From contig CM043870.1 in NCBI GenBank assembly GCA_023846275.1, positions 8,689,527-8,753,526 on the forward strand: DNA of 64,000 nt, read 5' to 3'. Positions 61,103 to 64,000 of this stretch are shown piece by piece. This DNA is from Vanilla planifolia (Eukaryota > Streptophyta > Magnoliopsida > Asparagales > Orchidaceae). Made by a program: the position numbers and the translations under genes. The notes under the pieces are model-generated. The model did no database searches, had not been told where the DNA came from, and saw only the letters and a program-made list of their open reading frames with translations. Numbering within the stretch: the stretch's first letter is position 1; each line of letters starts with the position of its first letter.

Positions 61103-64000
61103 CACAACAACTTTTTTTCATTTTTTTGGGAGCTGATGCTCAGCAAGTAGAAACATTTTTAGAACCCCTTTCGATCAATTTCTTGATAATCTTTTGAGCA
61201 ATATCTATCCCACTTTCTCACTTGCTCAGTTGAAGGAAGAGAAGGGAAAGTGAAAGCAAGGATCGACGAGAAGGATATAAAAACTTTTGATAGATAAGGT
61301 AAGGACCTCTAATAATCCATTTTTGCTATTTTGGGTCAGTACTCCTTGTGATGGACAATGCTATTTTTCCTAATTTTTTATTTAAGGTAATTGTTGAGGG
61401 AAGAAAGTCATGAAAGAATTTTATTGTAAGGAGGAGCCATAGTCCAAGTAACTAAAGGAGTTTAGCTTAACATGAGAGATTTATCCAAGATAATAATGCT
61501 AATTCTTTGTGTTTATTCAAAGAATGAATGATAGTTGACACATGAAGTATATATCTAAGATTTACTATCATTTTCACTTGTTTTTGCTAGTTGAAACTTG
61601 AGGAAGATTTTTAGAGAGTCATATCATGGTTTAAGATGATTATTGCATGATTGTTCCATGAAAGCAAAATTCTATAAGTTTTGTTTTGATATTTGTGCAT
61701 GTTTGAGTAAATGAGTTATGTTATGGAATTAAGCAATATATTTGCATGTGTTTTTTACCATCCTTTTGATACGTTGTAGTATTTAAAAATAGTTATTGTG
61801 TAAGCAAGATAAGCACTTGAATATGTTGATTGCAATGAGTATACTTTGAATCACATGTGACGTTTCTAATGTGTGAGAAGCAAAGTAAGTTAGGAAACTA
61901 ATAGGAGAGTCATCTTAAAATGATCTAGGTAGACAAATTAGAATCATTGTGATGCAAGTAGCTATTTTACATTTTATGCATTGCATGAATTGAAATACAT
62001 GGCATGACATCATTGACTTATACAAATATTGAATAATTGCATGTATAATGATATTTATGAGATATGACATAAAGTCTAGAATCATACATATAACAACCCT
62101 TATTCGTTTACAAAGATCAAGATGAGATAAACATTAGAATTAAGTAATGAGATTGTGATATGGTATATCTAAAATAAATAAAATCAATTTTGTAAAATAT
62201 GTCATTTATATGTAAATTAAAATAATGATAAAATCTTGAGAGACATGCCATAATAACATGAAACTTAAATACATTATTTGAGTATATCAATGGAAAAAAG
62301 TTTTTGAGATGAATCTAACAATATCAAGTTTGTAATTTTTGTAGACCTAAATCATTAATTATGAATTTTAAAATATTTTATATATTACTATAATTTTCAA
62401 TAATATATCATGGATAGATTTGTAATTCAAGAACTATGGTGTAAGAGGCTTGTTTTGATAGAGGATACATTTGTAAATAATAGAACACTAGAAAGTTTTC
62501 TACAAATGTTGAATTAGTTTGCTCATGTGAGGTGAGTTGAGATAGGTGATGGTAGAAATCAAATTTTGACCATTTGAGCAACGATCTTTGTCCAGATGCA
62601 AAAAATGGGTAAGGATAATGTTTAAACTTTTCTTGATAAATATTTCTCCTTTATAAAGTTTTTCATCACTGGTTTTCATTTATTGATTGATTGATTCATT
62701 GAAGGATGGATTGAGGGGAGCAATCAAATGAAGTCTTTTTTCGAACCACCTAAAGTTCCAACTAAAAAAATGAAATGATTTTTTTGATCTCCATTTATCT
62801 CCATTGAAGTAGTGATGAGCCCCATATGAATGGGGGGCTCATTACTTTAACTAGTCCCCAGTTTATAAATATGAAACTATTTTCTTTTCTTTGTGTTATG
62901 CTTGAATTGGAGAGAAGGGGGTTAAGATAGAGAGGGAAAATAGAAAAAGAGAAAAAGGTGTAAAAAAACTAGATTACTAAAGCTAAGAGAGTAGTTGAAA
63001 GCAAGACATGTATATTCATGATTCTTTTAAGTTTTAAACAAATATGAACATAATTATATTTTAGTTTAAGTGATAACTATATTTGAAATAGTTTTTATTC
63101 TTGTTTGAGTGAATTAGATGAGGCTTAGAGTGAACTTGAGAGGTAGAGAATGAAAGATTCTGGCTACTAATGTGTATCATATGAGTGTGATGAATTACAT
63201 CATGTGATATGATTAGTTCAAAGCCATTAGGGATATAGGAAGTGCTGTGATGAATGGCTATTTTTGAGGGATCATATTAGACTAAGTCCTTTAGTCATAC
63301 TGGTATATGAAGACTTTAAGACCAGGATGAGATGTTGGGTTCAGGTTACAATGGAAATATGGTTATCATAATTATACAATATGGTGTGCGTACACAACAT
63401 ATTTAGTTGTACATGTCTAATTAGGATTGGATGAGTGCTTATCATACCATTATGTTTGTGATGATCATACTAGTTTATATTCTGAGTCTAAGGTTTGGAT
63501 AAATCTAATCGACAGTGCAGCAAGATTGTCTATGCATAATACTTGGAATTATATTATATGATGAAATGAGAATTAAATCAATGCATCAAATGAGTTTGAA
63601 AATAGATCTTATAGGTGTGAGGGAGTTCATACAATAAAGTTGAGTGGATCATACTAGATGATCAGTCAAAGTTAAGAGAAGATATATCAACTATCAAGAG
63701 AAAGAAGAGATGTGATCATGCATGTATGAAGCATTAATCATAAGATATGATGGATTAATTGTAGCGTTATAGTGGAATCATATAGTACAACAAGGGATCA
63801 TGCTATATGATAATTAAGAACTAAGAATATTAATTTCTAGTTGTTTGGAATAGCTACAGTAGGATAATAAGGTACAATCTTATTGATCATATTATACAAT
63901 CAAGTTCATAACAAGAAAAATAGAGAGACACTTGGAATGATGATCAAATAATATGATCAAGAGATCATACATGTATGATATGTATCTGGGTGCTTGGACC
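61103..64000. other. AT-rich right end of the window with palindromic motifs
   Basis: No gene could be supported. A patch at 61140-61310 has a TATAAAA at 61277-61283 and an AAGGTAAG splice-donor-like sequence soon after, but no open frame follows. A hairpin-capable inverted repeat lies at 62815-62842. From 63.15 kb to the end there are many ATCATA/TATGAT-type elements. Confidence 0.4.
62815..62842. repeat. Short inverted repeat (hairpin)
   Basis: Left arm ATGAGCCCCAT and right arm ATGGGGGGCTCAT are separated by four bases. The arms pair over eleven bases with a two-G bulge. It stands out as the most G/C-rich short motif of the right end. No U-run follows on either strand, and a role as a terminator would not apply in a plant. 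Confidence 0.7.

Noticed and set aside
1..64000. A previously undescribed multi-gene system
   Set aside because: No cluster of intact non-transposon genes exists in this window. All recognisable coding sequence belongs to known plant retroelement types.

Overview
The window looks like nuclear DNA of a flowering plant from a gene-poor, retrotransposon-rich region. Most of it is very AT-rich. What can be recognised are plant retroelement families: L1-type LINE, Ty1/copia and Ty3/gypsy with plant-type initiator-Met tRNA primer sites. I see no bacterial operon, rRNA, tRNA gene, CRISPR array or intact host protein gene. Species cannot be fixed from this sequence.

Layout, left to right. (1) 0.77-5.72 kb: a decayed copia-like element on the minus strand with two unequal LTRs, a primer site, a polypurine tract and a gag remnant, but no visible pol. 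(2) 6.00-11.98 kb: a decayed Ty3/gypsy element on the minus strand (gypsy-1) with LTRs of about 1.4 kb, gag, a protease tail and an integrase end. Most of RT, RNase H and the integrase core is missing. (3) 13.1-14.3 kb: a second copia gag remnant. (4) 15.95-21.54 kb: the youngest and most intact item, a GC-rich L1-type LINE on the plus strand. ORF1 is open. ORF2 has two in-frame stops and a frameshift at a run of 20 C. Its 5' junction is a mosaic of shuffled short copies of flank and element. (5) 21.5-36.7 kb: AT-rich DNA with almost no recognisable content apart from a weak gypsy integrase remnant near 34.7 kb and one half of an unclassified repeat pair. (6) 36.9-45.7 kb: an old minus-strand LINE ORF2, split in two by a second copy of the gypsy family (gypsy-2, 39.06-44.96 kb). 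(7) 45.7-46.1 kb: a small GC- and CpG-rich island that resembles a plant gene leader. (8) 49.5-58.5 kb: a decayed minus-strand chromovirus-type Ty3/gypsy element with LTRs of 2.5 and 3.0 kb. The right LTR carries a degenerate array with a ~116-bp unit and an AT expansion. (9) 58.5-64 kb: AT-rich DNA with microsatellites and a recurring palindromic motif.

There is no set of cooperating genes here. The content is a stratified record of insertion, internal deletion, nested insertion and local rearrangement. Nothing supports a new multi-gene system. The items most worth following are the scrambled LINE 5' junction, the shared internal deletion in the two gypsy copies, and the LINE/gypsy nest. Coordinates of decayed elements come from alignment by eye and may be off by tens of bases, except where a motif is named. 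Translations of decayed regions were made by hand.
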